64,000 bases of DNA from Actinernus sp. WN-2022 (lineage: Eukaryota; Cnidaria; Anthozoa; Actiniaria; Actinernidae): positions 124,001 to 188,000 of the forward strand of contig JAOWCC010000444.1 of NCBI GenBank assembly GCA_030867875.1, read 5' to 3'. The first letter of the stretch is position 1, and each line of letters starts with the position of its first letter. Positions 9,501-22,816 of the stretch are shown here, piece by piece. The position numbers and the translations under genes were made by a program. The notes beneath the pieces are model-generated. The model searched no databases. It was not told the origin of the DNA and saw nothing but the letters and a program-made list of their open reading frames with translations.

Positions 9501-10399
9501 TACCTGATGGTGTTCCAACCATTGTGAGAATTACTTCCCCATCTTCAACAACCATCCGTGTCACCTGGACGGTAAATATATCTTAATTATTAATAATAAG
9601 CAACGAATACAATTACACTTGATGCATTCTCTCGACATATTTTTCCTTATTGACTTTGATAACCCATCAGCGGCTGTTCCCGTCTGAATGCAATCATATT
9701 TTGACATTAGTAATTAAATGTATAGACCTATTTCAAAACAAGATGGCAGGTAGAGCCAACATTGGACGTAGGCAATAGAACAAAATGGATTGTGGGTAGG
9801 ACAGTGCATGCAAGTATTCGGAACGGAGAAACTAAGGTAAAAACTAGAAAAAAGACTCGACTATTGGTCAAACAATTTGTAGATCCCAAAATAAAGGAAT
9901 TCGAAATACTTTTAGCTCAATCACAATCTACTTCAGTTATTTGAATTGCCCTTGTCTTAGATCCTTAGTCCTATGTTCCGTGGCCATGAAAGGTATATTT
10001 TCTTTGACATCATGTAGTTTTGTTTTACTAGTTGGCCACCATGCCGTGATAAACTTTTGATTAAGTACAAAATGAGGACTGTCGGTGCAAGGCCAACACA
10101 AATGAAATGTAACGAATATTTGTTTCATGTCATATGAGAAACAAAGATTATGTTACTTGATTCATTTTAGCCTCCGTCAAATGCCTCGGTGAATGGACGT
10201 TTAGTTGGATACCAGATTGGATATAAGCAGCAGTTGGGAGTGTCATCAAATACGGATTATGTGAACACAGCTATATCGATATCGTATTTGTTGAAGAATC
10301 TAAAGAAGTATGCATCATACAATATAACGGTAGCTGTACGTAACAGCAACTTTACCGGTTCTCCAAGTACTGCAAAGAGCATTACAACACAGCAAGATG
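9501..10399 (+). CDS. FN3 domain D5 (exons 9501..9571 and 10171..10399)
   Basis: Intact module, type A. Residues 58-62 read AISIS instead of ATWTS, from a cluster of changes around 10273-10285 that creates ATCGATATCG. Thr86 uses ACC instead of ACA. The change lies in the loop before the strand ending at the tyrosine corner, where FN3 domains tolerate variation. Confidence 0.9.
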
Positions 10400-11124
10400 G
10401 TAAGATATTGTATGATAACGCTGCTGATCATGATACGGTAAAATTAGGACTTACAACGTTTTGGTTCACAACATACACGAAAGTAATATGATTAATTATA
10501 CTTGTCGTTTTCGATCGAGTGCAGATACGAGCCAAAACAGTGCAAATATGAGTTCGTATTACACAGGACGCAAACCGGCCTTCTCCGGTTTATTGTAAAA
10601 TCACTTGAACGGTTTCGTAAACCAATTAAAATGTGGCTATGTTGCAGTAGTATAATAGCCAATTAGGTGTTAGCATGTTTCAGCGCATGCGCTCTCGAAG
10701 GTTTCTTTTACTGGAAATTCGAAAGTACGTTCATGCAATCTTTGATCGGAGATGTCAAACGTCGTTTAATGATCAATATATCACACACAAAGTTTGTGTA
10801 ATATGGCTGCGAATATACACTCGTACGTTTTTAATTAGTTTCCCTCGGCTATCAGGCTCGAGAAAATATAACTGACTCAATCGTTAAAAATATAATACCC
10901 AGCCATATAACACAATCCCCAACCTGTAATTCCCAAACCAATTTTTAACCGAAATGTGTTAGTCAACTCACTCTATGGCTTTGTAGATAATAAAGCAATA
11001 AGTCCACTCATTCTCGTTGAACATGGACAATACTAGTGTACTTAGCGGTACGCGCATCGTACAGTTGGCAAACAAGGATTATCAATTGCACGTGGGAACT
11101 TTGTGTGTATTTGTAATGTTACAG

Positions 11125-12068
11125 TACCTGATGGTGTTCCAACCATTGTGAGAATTACTTCCCCATCTTCAACAACCATCCGTGTCACCTGGACGGTAAA
11201 TATATCTTAATTATTAATAATAAGCAACGAATACAATTACACTTGATGCATTCTCTCGACATATTTTTCCTTATTGACTTTGATAACCCATCAGCGGCTG
11301 TTCCCGTCTGAATGCAATCATATTTTGACATTAGTAATTAAATGTATAGACCTATTTCAAAACAAGATGGCAGGTAGAGCCAACATTGGACGTAGGCAAT
11401 AGAACAAAATGGATTGTGGGTAGGACAGTGCATGCAAGTATTCGGAACGGAGAAACTAAGGTAAAAACTAGAAAAAAGACTCGACTATTGGTCAAACAAT
11501 TTGTAGATCCCAAAATAAAGGAATTCGAAATACTTTTAGCTCAATCACAATCTACTTCAGTTATTTGAATTGCCCTTGTCTTAGATCCTTAGTCCTATGT
11601 TCCGTGGCCATGAAAGGTATATTTTCTTTGACATCATGTAATTTTGTTTTACTAGTTGGCCACCATGCCATGATAAACTTTTGATTAAGTACAAAATGAG
11701 GACTGTCGGTGCAAGGCCAACACAAATGAAATGTAACGAATATTCGAATCACACACAGAGAAAAAGATTTTAAAATTGATGTGCTCTCTGGTTTCATGTC
11801 ATATGAGAAACAAAGATTATGTTACTTGATTCATTTTAGCCTCCGTCAAATGCCTCGGTGAATGGACGTTTAGTTGGATACCAGATTGGATATAAGCAGC
11901 AGTTGGGAGTGTCATCAAATACGGATTATGTGAACACAGCTACATGGACATCGTATTTGTTGAAGAATCTAAAGAAGTATGCATCATACAATATAACGGT
12001 AGCTGTACGTAACAGCAACTTTACAGGTTCTCCAAGTACTGCAAAGAGCATTACAACACAGCAAGATG
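11125..12068 (+). CDS. FN3 domain D6 (exons 11125..11195 and 11840..12068)
   Basis: Intact module, Thr18, ATWTS. This is the first type B unit: its internal intron has the extra 45 bp at 11745-11789, just before the acceptor region. Its copy in array 2 is E6. Confidence 0.9.
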
Positions 12069-12793
12069 GTAAGATATTGTATGATAACGCTGCTGATCAT
12101 GATACGGTAAAATTAGGACTTACAACGTTTTGGTTCACAACATACACGAAAGTAATATGATTAATTATACTTGTCGTTTTCGATCGAGTGCAGATACGAA
12201 CCAAAACAGTGCAAATATGAGTTCGTATTACACGGGACGCAAACCGGCCTTCTCTGGTTTATTGTAAAATCACTTGAACGGTTTCGTAAACCAATTAAAA
12301 TGTGGCTATGTTGCAGTAGTATAATAGCCAATCAGGTGTTAGCGTGTTTCAGCGCATGCGCTCTCGAAGGTTTCTTTTACTGGAAATTCGAAAGTACGTT
12401 CATGCAATCTTTGATCGGAGATGTCAAACGTCGTTTAATGATCAATATATCATACACAAAGTTTGTGTAATATGGCTGCGAATATGCACTCGTAAGTTTT
12501 TAATTAGTTTTCCTCGGCTATCAGGCTCGAGAAAATATAACTGACTCAATCGTTAAAAATATAATACCCAGCCATATAACACAATCCCCAACCTGTAATT
12601 CCCAAACCAATTTTTAACCGAAATGTGTTAGTCAACTCACTCTATGGCTTTGTAGATAATAAAGCAATAAGTCCACTCATTCTCGTTGAACATGGACAAT
12701 ACTAGTGTACTTAGCGGTACGCGCATCGTACAGTTGGCAATCAAGGATTATCAATTGCACGTGGGAACTTTGTGTGTATTTGTAATGTTACAG

Positions 12794-13737
12794 TACCTGA
12801 TGGTGTTCCAACCATTGTGAGAATTACTTCCCCATCTTCAACAAGCATCCGTGTCACCTGGACGGTAAATATAACTTAATTATTAATAATAAGCAATGAA
12901 TACAATCACACTTGATGCATTCTCTCGACATATTATTCCTTATTGATTTTGATAACCCATCAGCGGCTGTTCCCGTCTGAATGCAATCATATTTTGACAT
13001 TAGTAATTAAATGTATAGACCTATTTCAAAACAATATGGCAGGTAGAGCCAACATTGGACGTAGGCAATAGAACAAAATGGATTGTGGGTAGGACAGTGC
13101 ATGCAAGTATTCGGAACGGAGAAACTAAGGTAAAAACTAGAAAAAAGACTCGACTATTGGTCAAACAATTTGTAGATCCCAAAATAAAGGAATTCGAAAT
13201 ACTTTTAGCTCAATCACAATCTACTTCAGTTATTTGAATTGCCCTTGTCTTAGATCCTTAGTCCTATGTTCCGTGGCCATGAAAGGTATATTTTCTTTGA
13301 CATCATGTAGTTTTGTTTTACTAGTTGGCCACCATGCCGTGAGAAACTTTTGATTAAGTACAAAATGAGGACTGGCGGTGCAAGGCCAACACAAATGAAA
13401 TGTAACGAATATTCGAATCACACACAGAGAAAAAGATTTTAAAATTGATGTGCTCTCTTGTTTCATGTCATATGAGAAACAAAGATTATGTTACTTGATT
13501 CATTTTAGCCTCCGTCAAATGCCTCGGTGAATGGACGTTTAGTTGGATACCAGATTGGATATAAGCAGCAGTTGGGAGTGTCATCAAATACGGATTATGT
13601 GAACACAGCTACATGGACATCGTATTTGTTGAAGAATCTAAAGAAGTATGCATCATACAATATAACGGTAGCTGTACGTAACAGCAACTTTACCGGTTCT
13701 CCAAGTACTGCAAAGAGCATTACAACACAGCAAGATG
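12794..13737 (+). CDS. FN3 domain D7 (exons 12794..12864 and 13509..13737)
   Basis: Intact module, type B. Residue 18 changes to Ser (ACC to AGC) and stays Ser in all later array 1 units. ATWTS at 58-62, Thr86 codon ACC. In the following intron the NRF1-type palindrome is broken (14021). Confidence 0.9.
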
Positions 13738-14462
13738 GTAAGATATTGTATGATAACGCTGCTGATCATGATACGGTAAAATTAGGACTTACAACGTTTT
13801 GGTTCACAACATACACGAAAGTAATATGATTAATTATACTTGTCGTTTTCGATCGAGTGCAGATACGAGCCAAAACAGTGCAAATATGAGTTCGTATTAC
13901 ACGGGACGTAAACCGGCCTTCTCTGGTTTATTGTAAAATCACTTGAACGGTTTCGTAAACCAATTAAAATGTGGCTATGTTGCAGTAGTATAATAGCCAA
14001 TCAGGTGTTAGCGTGTTTCAGCGCATGCTCTCTCGAAGGTTTCTTTTACTGGAAATTCGAAAGTACGTTCATGCAATCTTTGATCGGAGATGTCAAACGT
14101 CGTTTAATGATCAATATATCATACACAAAGTTTGTGTAATATGGCTGCGAATATGCACTCGTAAGTTTTTAATTAGTTTCCCTCGGCTATCAGGCTCGAG
14201 AAAATATAACTGACTCAATCGTTAAAAATATAATACCCAGCCATATAACACAATCCCAAACCTGTAATTCCCAAACCAATTTTTAACCGAAATGTGTTAG
14301 TCAACTCACTCTATGGCTTTGTAGATAATAAAGCAATAAGTCCACTCATTCTCGTTGAACATGGACAATACTAGTCTGCTTAGCGGTACGCGCATCGTAC
14401 AGTTGGCAATCAAGGATTATCAATTGCACGTGGTAACTTTGTGTGTATTTGTAATGTTACAG

Positions 14463-15411
14463 TACCTGATGGTGTTCCAACCATTGTGAGAATTACTTCC
14501 CCATCTTCAACAAGCATCCGTGTCACCTGGACGGTAAATATAACTTAATTATTAATAATAAGCAATGAATACAATCACACTTGATGCATTCTCTCAACAT
14601 ATTTTTCCTTATTGATTTTGATAACCCATCAGCGGTTGTTCCCCTCTGAATGCAATCATCTTTTGACATTAGTAATTAAATGTATAGACCTATTTCAAAA
14701 CAAGATGGCAGGTAGAGCCAACATTGGACGTAGGCAATAGAACAAAATGGATTGTGGGTAGGACAGTGCATGCAAGTATTCGGAACGGGGAAACTAAGGT
14801 AAAAACTAGAAAAAAGACTCGACTATTGGTCAAACAATTTGTAGATCCCAACATAAAGGAATTCGAAATACTTTTAGCTCAATCACAATCTACTTCAGTT
14901 ATTTGAATTGCCCTTGTCTTAGTGCCTTAGTCCTATGTTCCGTGGCCATGAAAGGTATATTTTTTTGACATCATGTAGTTTTGTTTTACTAGTTGACCAC
15001 CATGCCATGATAAACTTTTGATTAAGAGTACAAAATGAGGACTGTCGGTGCAAGGCCAACACAAATGAAATGTAACGAATATTCGAATCACACACAGAGA
15101 AAAATATTTTAAAATTGATGTGCTCTCTTGTTTCATGTCATATGAGAAACAAAGATTATGTTACTTGATTCATTTTAGCCTCCGTCAAATGCCTCGGTGA
15201 ATGGACGTTTAGTTGGATACCAGATTCACGGGATATAAGCAGCAGTTGGGAGTGTCATCAAATACGGATTATGTGAACACAGCTACATCGATATCGTATT
15301 TGTTGAAGAATCTAAAGAAGTATGCATCATACAATATAACGGTAGCTGTACGTAACAGCAACTTTACCGGTTCTCCAAGTACTGCAAAGAGCATTACAAC
15401 ACAGCAAGATG
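14463..15411 (+). pseudogene. FN3 domain D8, frameshifted (exons 14463..14533 and 15179..15411)
   Basis: Exon 1 is intact. Exon 2 has a 4-nt insertion (CACG, about 15227-15230) within the strand-C region, after Gln39-Ile40. The normal frame then meets TAA at 15236-15238. Splice sites are intact, so the exon is probably still recognised, giving a truncated or decayed message unless skipped. The exon otherwise remains readable in another frame, so the lesion is recent. Residues 58-62 would read ATSIS. The lesion is shared with E8. Confidence 0.88.
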
Positions 15412-16136
15412 GTAAGATATTGTATGATAACGCTGCTGATCATGATACGGTAAAATTAGGACTTACAACGTTTTGGTTCACAACATACACGAAAGTAATA
15501 TGATTAATTATACTTGTCGTTTTCGATCGAGTGCAGATACGAGCCAAAACAGTGCAAATATGAGTTCGTATTACACAGGACGCAAACCGGCCTTCTCCGG
15601 TTTATTGTAAAATCACTTGAACGGTTTCGTAAACCAATTAAAATGTGGCTATGTTGCAGTAGTATAATAGCCAATCAGGTGTTAGCGTGTTTCAGCGCAT
15701 GCGCTCTCGAAGGTTTCTTTTACTGGAAATTCGAAAGTACGTTCATGCAATCTTTGATCGGAGATGTCAAACGTCGTTTAATGATCAATATATCACACAC
15801 AAAGTTTGTGTAATATGGCTGCGAATATACACTCGTAAGTTTTTAATTAGTTTCCCTCGGCTATCAGGCTCGAGAAAATATAACTGACTCAATCGTTAAA
15901 AATATAATACCCAGCCATATAACACAATCCCCAACCTGTAATTCCCAAACCAATTTTTAACCGAAATGTGTTAGTCAACTCACTCTATGGCTTTGTAGAT
16001 AATAAAGCAATAAGTCCACTCATTCTCGTTGAACATGGACAATACTAGTGTACTTAGCGGTACGCGCATCGTACAGTTGGCAAACAAGGATTATCAATTG
16101 CACGTGGGAACTTTGTGTGTATTTGTAATGTTACAG

Positions 16137-17080
16137 TACCTGATGGTGTTCCAACCATTGTGAGAATTACTTCCCCATCTTCAACAAGCATCCGTGTCAC
16201 CTGGACGGTAAATATATCTTAATTATTAATAATAAGCAACGAATACAATTACACTTGATGCATTCTCTCGACATATTTTTCCTTATTGACTTTGATAACC
16301 CATCAGCGGCTGTTCCCGTCTGAATGCAATCATATTTTGACATTAGTAATTAAATGTATAGACCTATTTCAAAACAAGATGGCAGGTAGAGCCAACATTG
16401 GACGTAGGCAATAGAACAAAATGGATTGTGGGTAGGACAGTGCATGCAAGTATTCGGAACGGAGAAACTAAGGTAAAAACTAGAAAAAAGACTCGACTAT
16501 TGGTCAAACAATTTGTAGATCCCAAAATAAAGGAATTCGAAATACTTTTAGCTCAATCACAATCTACTTCAGTTATTTGAATTGCCCTTGTCTTAGATCC
16601 TTAGTCCTATGTTCCGTGGCCATGAAAGGTATATTTTCTTTGACATCATGTAGTTTTGTTTTACTAGTTGGCCACCATGCCATGATAAACTTTTGATTAA
16701 GTACAAAATGAGGACTGTCGGTGCAAGGCCAACACAAATGAAATGTAACGAATATTCGAATCACACACAGAGAAAAATATTTTAAAATTGATGTGCTCTC
16801 TTGTTTCATGTCATATGAGAAACAAAGATTATGTTACTTGATTCATTTTAGCCTCCGTCAAATGCCTCGGTGAATGGACGTTTAGTTGGATACCAGATTG
16901 GATATAAGCAGCAGTTGGGAGTGTCATCAAATACGGATTATGTGAACACAGCTACATCGATATCGTATTTGTTGAAGAATCTAAAGAAGTATGCATCATA
17001 AAATATAACGGTAGCTGTACGTAACAGAAACTTTACCGGTTCTCCAAGTACTGCAAAGAGCATTACAACACAGCAAGATG
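16137..17080 (+). pseudogene. FN3 domain D9 with in-frame stop (exons 16137..16207 and 16852..17080)
   Basis: Exon 1 is intact. In exon 2 the codon for Tyr74 of the tyrosine-corner motif is TAA (16999-17001) instead of TAC. A second change makes Ser83 an Arg, next to the N84 sequon. Splice sites are normal. Splicing D8 exon 1 directly to D10 exon 2 would remove both lesions and keep the frame, because those ends are all phase 0. Shared with E9. Confidence 0.88.
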
Positions 17081-17805
17081 GTAAGATATTGTATGATAAC
17101 GCTGCTGATCATGATACGGTAAAATTAGGACTTACAACGTTTTGGTTCACAACATACACGAAAGTAATATGATTAATTATACTTGTCGTTTTCGATCGAG
17201 TGCAGATACGAGCCAAAACAGTGCAAATATGAGTTCGTATTACACAGGACGCAAACCGGCCTTCTCCGGTTTATTGTAAAATCACTTGAACGGTTTCGTA
17301 AACCAATTAAAATGTGGCTATGTTGCAGTAGTATAATAGCCAATCAGGTGTTATCGTGTTTCAGCGCATGCGCTCTCGAAGGTTTCTTTTACTGGAAATT
17401 CGAAAGTACGTTCATGCAATCTTTGATCGGAGATGTCAAACGTCGTTTAATGATCAATATATCACACACAAAGTTTGTGTAATATGGCTGCGAATATACA
17501 CTCGTAAGTTTTTAATTAGTTTCCCTCGGCTATCAGGCTCGAGAAAATATAACTGACTCAATCGTTAAAAATATAATACCCAGCCATATAACACAATCCC
17601 CAACCTGTAATTCCCAAACCAATTTTTAACCGAAATGTGTTAGTCAACTCACTCTATGGCTTTGTAGATAATAAAGCAATAAGTCCACTCATTCTCGTTG
17701 AACATGGACAATACTAGTGTACTTAGCGGTACGCGCATCGTACAGTTGGCAAACAAGGATTATCAATTGCACGTGGGAACTTTGTGTGTATTTGTAATGT
17801 TACAG

Positions 17806-18749
17806 TACCTGATGGTGTTCCAACCATTGTGAGAATTACTTCCCCATCTTCAACAAGCATCCGTGTCACCTGGACGGTAAATATATCTTAATTATTAATA
17901 ATAAGCAACGAATACAATTACACTTGATGCATTCTCTCGACATATTTTTCCTTATTGACTTTGATAACCCATCAGCGGCTGTTCCCGTCTGAATGCAATC
18001 ATATTTTGACATTAGTAATTAAATGTATAGACCTATTTCAAAACAAGATGGCAGGTAGAGCCAACATTGGACGTAGGCAATAGAACAAAATGGATTGTGG
18101 GTAGGACAGTGCATGCAAGTATTCGGAACGGAGAAACTAAGGTAAAAACTAGAAAAAAGACTCGACTATTGGTCAAACAATTTGTAGATCCCAAAATAAA
18201 GGAATTCGAAATACTTTTAGCTCAATCACAATCTACTTCAGTTATTTGAATTGCCCTTGTCTTAGATCCTTAGTCCTATGTTCCGTGGCCATGAAAGGTA
18301 TATTTTCTTTGACATCATGTAGTTTTGTTTTACTAGTTGGCCACCATGCCATGATAAACTTTTGATTAAGTACAAAATGAGGACTGTCGGTGCAAGGCCA
18401 ACACAAATGAAATGTAACGAATATTCGAATCACACACAGAGAAAAATATTTTAAAATTGATGTGCTCTCTTGTTTCATGTCATATGAGAAACAAAGATTA
18501 TGTTACTTGATTCATTTTAGCCTCCGTCAAATGCCTCGGTGAATGGACGTTTAGTTGGATACCAGATTGGATATAAGCAGCAGTTGGGAGTGTCATCAAA
18601 TACGGATTATGTGAACACAGCTACATGGACATCGTATTTGTTGAAGAATCTAAAGAAGTATGCATCATACAATATAACGGTAGCTGTACGTAACAGCAAC
18701 TTTACAGGTTCTCCAAGTACTGCAAAGAGCATTACAACACAGCAAGATG
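17806..18749 (+). CDS. FN3 domain D10 (exons 17806..17876 and 18521..18749)
   Basis: Intact module, type B, Ser18, ATWTS, Thr86 codon ACA. First intact module after the two broken ones. Its downstream intron has a 4-bp insertion near 19229 (a repeated ATCG-like step), which makes the next spacing 1,673 bp. Confidence 0.9.
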
Positions 18750-19478
18750 GTAAGATATTGTATGATAACGCTGCTGATCATGATACGGTAAAATTAGGAC
18801 TTACAACGTTTTGGTTCACAACATACACGAAAGTAATATGATTAATTATACTTGTCGTTTTCGATCGAGTGCAGATACGAGCCAAAACAGTGCAAATATG
18901 AGTTCGTATTACACGGGACGCAAACCGGCCTTCTCTGGTTTATTGTAAAATCACTTGAACGGTTTCGTAAACCAATTAAAATGTGGCTATGTTGCAGTAG
19001 TATAATAGCCAATCAGGTGTTAGCGTGTTTCAGCGCATGCGCTCTCGAAGGTTTCTTTTACTGGAAATTCGAAAGTACGTTCATGCAATCTTTGATCGGA
19101 GATGTCAAACGTCGTTTAATGATCAATATATCATACACAAAGTTTGTGTAATATGGCTGCGAATATGCACTCGTAAGTTTTTAATTAGTTTCCCTCGGCT
19201 ATCAGGCTCGAGAAAATATAACTGACTCGATCAATCGTTAAAAATATAATACCCAGCCATATAACACAATCCCCAACCTGTAATTCCCAAACCAATTTTT
19301 AACCGAAATGTGTTAGTCAACTCACTCTATGGCTTTGTAGATAATAAAGCAATAAGTCCACTCATTCTCGTTGAACATGGACAATACTAGTGTACTTAGC
19401 GGTACGCGCATCGTACAGTTGGCAAACAAGGATTATCAATTGCACGTGGGAACTTTGTGTGTATTTGTAATGTTACAG

Positions 19479-20422
19479 TACCTGATGGTGTTCCAACCAT
19501 TGTGAGAATTACTTCCCCATCTTCAACAAGCATCCGTGTCACCTGGACGGTAAATATAACTTAATTATTAATAATAAGCAATGAATACAATCACATTTGA
19601 TGCATTCTCTCGACATATTTTTCCTTATTCATTTTGATAACCCATCAGCGGCTGTTCCCGTCTGAATGCAATCATATTTTGACATTAGTAATTAAATGTA
19701 TAGACCTATTTCAAAACAAGATGGCAGGTAGAGCCAACATTGGACGTAGGCAATAGAACAAAATGGATTGTGGGTAGGACAGTGCATGCAAGTATTCGGA
19801 ACGGAGAAACTAAGGTAAAAACTAGAAAAAAGACTCGACTATTGGTCAAACAATTTGTAGATCCCAACATAAAGGAATTCGAAATACTTTTAGCTCAATC
19901 ACAATCTACTTCAGTTATTTGAATTGCCCTTGTCTTAGATCCTTAGTCCTATGTTCCGTGGCCATGAAAGGTATATTTTCTTTGACATCATGTAGTTTTG
20001 TTTTACTAGTTGGCCACCATGCCATGATAAACTTTTGATTAAGTACAAAATGAGGACTGTCGGTGCAAGGCCAACACAAATGAAATGTAACGAATATTCG
20101 AATCACACACAGAGAAAAAGATTTTAAAATTGATGTGCTCTCTTGTTTCATGTCATATGGGAAACAAAGATTATGTTACTTGATTCATTTTAGCCTCCGT
20201 CAAATGCCTCGGTGAATGGACGTTTAGTTGGATACCAGATTGGATATAAGCAGCAGTTGGGAGTGTCATCAAATACGGATTATGTGAACACAGCTACATG
20301 GACATCGTGTTTGTTGAAGAATCTAAAGAAGTATGCATCATACAATATAACGGTAGCTGTACGTAACAGCAACTTTACCGGTTCTCCAAGTACTGCAAAG
20401 AGCATTACAACACAGCAAGATG
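19479..20422 (+). CDS. FN3 domain D11 (exons 19479..19549 and 20194..20422)
   Basis: Intact module, type B, Ser18. Residue 63 is Cys instead of Tyr (ATWTSC). The module has no other cysteine, so this one would be unpaired within the domain. Thr86 codon ACC. Confidence 0.9.
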
Positions 20423-21147
20423 GTAAGATGTTGTATGATAACGCTGCTGATCATGATACGGTAAAATTAGGACTTACAACGTTTTGGTTCACAACATACA
20501 CGAAAGTAATATGATTAATTATACTTGTCGTTTTCGATCGAGTGCAGATACGAGCCAAAACAGTGCAAATATGAGTTCGTATTACACGGGACGCAAACCG
20601 GCCTTCTCTGGTTTATTGTAAAATCACTTGAACGGTTTCGTAAACCAATTAAAATGTGGCTATGTTGCAGTAGTATAATAGCCAATCAGGTGTTAGCGTG
20701 TTTCAGCGCATGCGCTCTCGAAGGTTTCTTTTACTGGAAATTCGAAAGTACGTTCATGCAATCTTTGATCGGAGATGTCAAACGTCGTTTAATGATCAAT
20801 ATATCATACACAAAGTTTGTGTAATATGGCTGCGAATATGCACTCGTAAGTTTTTAATTAGTTTTCCTCGGCTATCAGGCTCGAGAAAATATAACTGACT
20901 CAATCGTTAAAAATATAATACCCAGCCATATAACACAATCCCCAACCTGTAATTCCCAAACCAATTTTTAACCGAAATGTGTTAGTCAACTCACTCTATG
21001 GCTTTGTAGATAATAAAGCAATAAGTCCACTCATTCTCGTTGAACATGGACAACACTAGTGTACTTAGCGGTACGCGCATCGTACAGTTGGCAATCAAGG
21101 ATTATCAATTGCACGTGGGAACTTTGTGTGTATTTGTAATGTTACAG

Positions 21148-22091
21148 TACCTGATGGTGTTCCAACCATTGTGAGAATTACTTCCCCATCTTCAACAAGC
21201 ATCCGTGTCACCTGGACGGTAAATATAACTTAATTATTAATAATAAGCAATGAATACAATCACACTTGATGCATTCTCTCGACATATTTTTCCTTATTGA
21301 TTTTGATAACCCATCAGCGGCTGTTCCCGTCTGAATGCAATCATATTTTGACATTAGTAATTAAATGTATAGACCTATTTCAAAACAATATGGCAGGTAG
21401 AGCCAACATTGGACGTAGGCAATAGAACAAAATGGATTGTGGGTAGGACAGTGCATGCAAGTATTCGGAACGGAGAAACTAAGGTAAAAACTAGAAAAAA
21501 GACTCGACTATTGGTCAAACAATTTGTAGATCCCAAAATAAAGGAATTCGAAATACTTTTAGCTCAATCACAATCTACTTCAGTTATTTGAATTGCCCTT
21601 GTCTTAGATCCTTAGTCCTATGTTCCGTGGCCATGAAAGGTATATTTTCTTTGACATCATGTAGTTTTGTTTTACTAGTTGGCCACCATGCCATGATAAA
21701 CTTTTGATTAAGTACAAAATGAGGACTGTCGGTGCAAGGCCAACACAAATGAAATGTAACGAATATTCGAATCACACACAGAGAAAAAGATTTTAAAATT
21801 GATGTGCTCTCTTGTTTCATGTCATATGAGAAACAAAGATTATGTTACTTGATTCATTTTAGCCTCCGTCAAATGCCTCGGTGAATGGACGTTTAGTTGG
21901 ATACCAGATTGGATATAAGCAGCAGTTGGGAGTGTCATCAAATACGGATTATGTGAACACAGCTACATGGACATCGTATTTGTTGAAGAATCTAAAGAAG
22001 TATGCATCATACAATATAACGGTAGCTGTACGTAACAGCAACTTTACAGGTTCTCCAAGTACTGCAAAGAGCATTACAACACAGCAAGATG
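21148..22091 (+). CDS. FN3 domain D12 (exons 21148..21218 and 21863..22091)
   Basis: Intact module, type B, Ser18, ATWTS, Thr86 codon ACA. The intron upstream carries ACAACACTAG (near 21050) instead of ACAATACTAG. This marker also precedes E12 and E15. Confidence 0.9.
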
Positions 22092-22816
22092 GTAAGATAT
22101 TGTATGATAACGCTGCTGATCATGATACGGTAAAATTAGGACTTACAACGTTTTGGTTCACAACATACACGAAAGTAATATGATTAATTATACTTGTCGT
22201 TTTCGATCGAGTGCAGATACGAGCCAAAACAGTGCAAATATGAGTTCGTATTACACGGGACGCAAACCGGCCTTCTCTGGTTTATTGTAAAATCACTTGA
22301 ACGGTTTCGTAAACCAATTAAAATGTGGCTATGTTGCAGTAGTATAATAGCCAATCAGGTGTTAGCGTGTTTCAGCGCATGCGCTCTCGAAGGTTTCTTT
22401 TACTGGAAATTCGAAAGTACGTTCATGCAATCTTTGATCGGAGATGTCAAACGTCGTTTAATGATCAATATATCATACACAAAGTTTGTGTAATATGGCT
22501 GCGAATATGCACTCGTAAGTTTTTAATTAGTTTTCCTCGGCTATCAGGCTCGAGAAAATATAACTGACTCAATCGTTAAAAATATAATACCCAGCCATAT
22601 AACACAATCCCCAACCTGTAATTTCCAAACCAATTTTTAACCGAAATGTGTTAGTCAACTCACTCTATGGCTTTGTAGATAATAAAGCAATAAGTCCACT
22701 CATTCTCGTTGAACATGGACAATACTAGTGTACTTAGCGGTACGCGCATCGTACAGTTGGCAATCAAGGATTATCAATTGCACGTGGGAACTTTGTGTGT
22801 ATTTGTAATGTTACAG

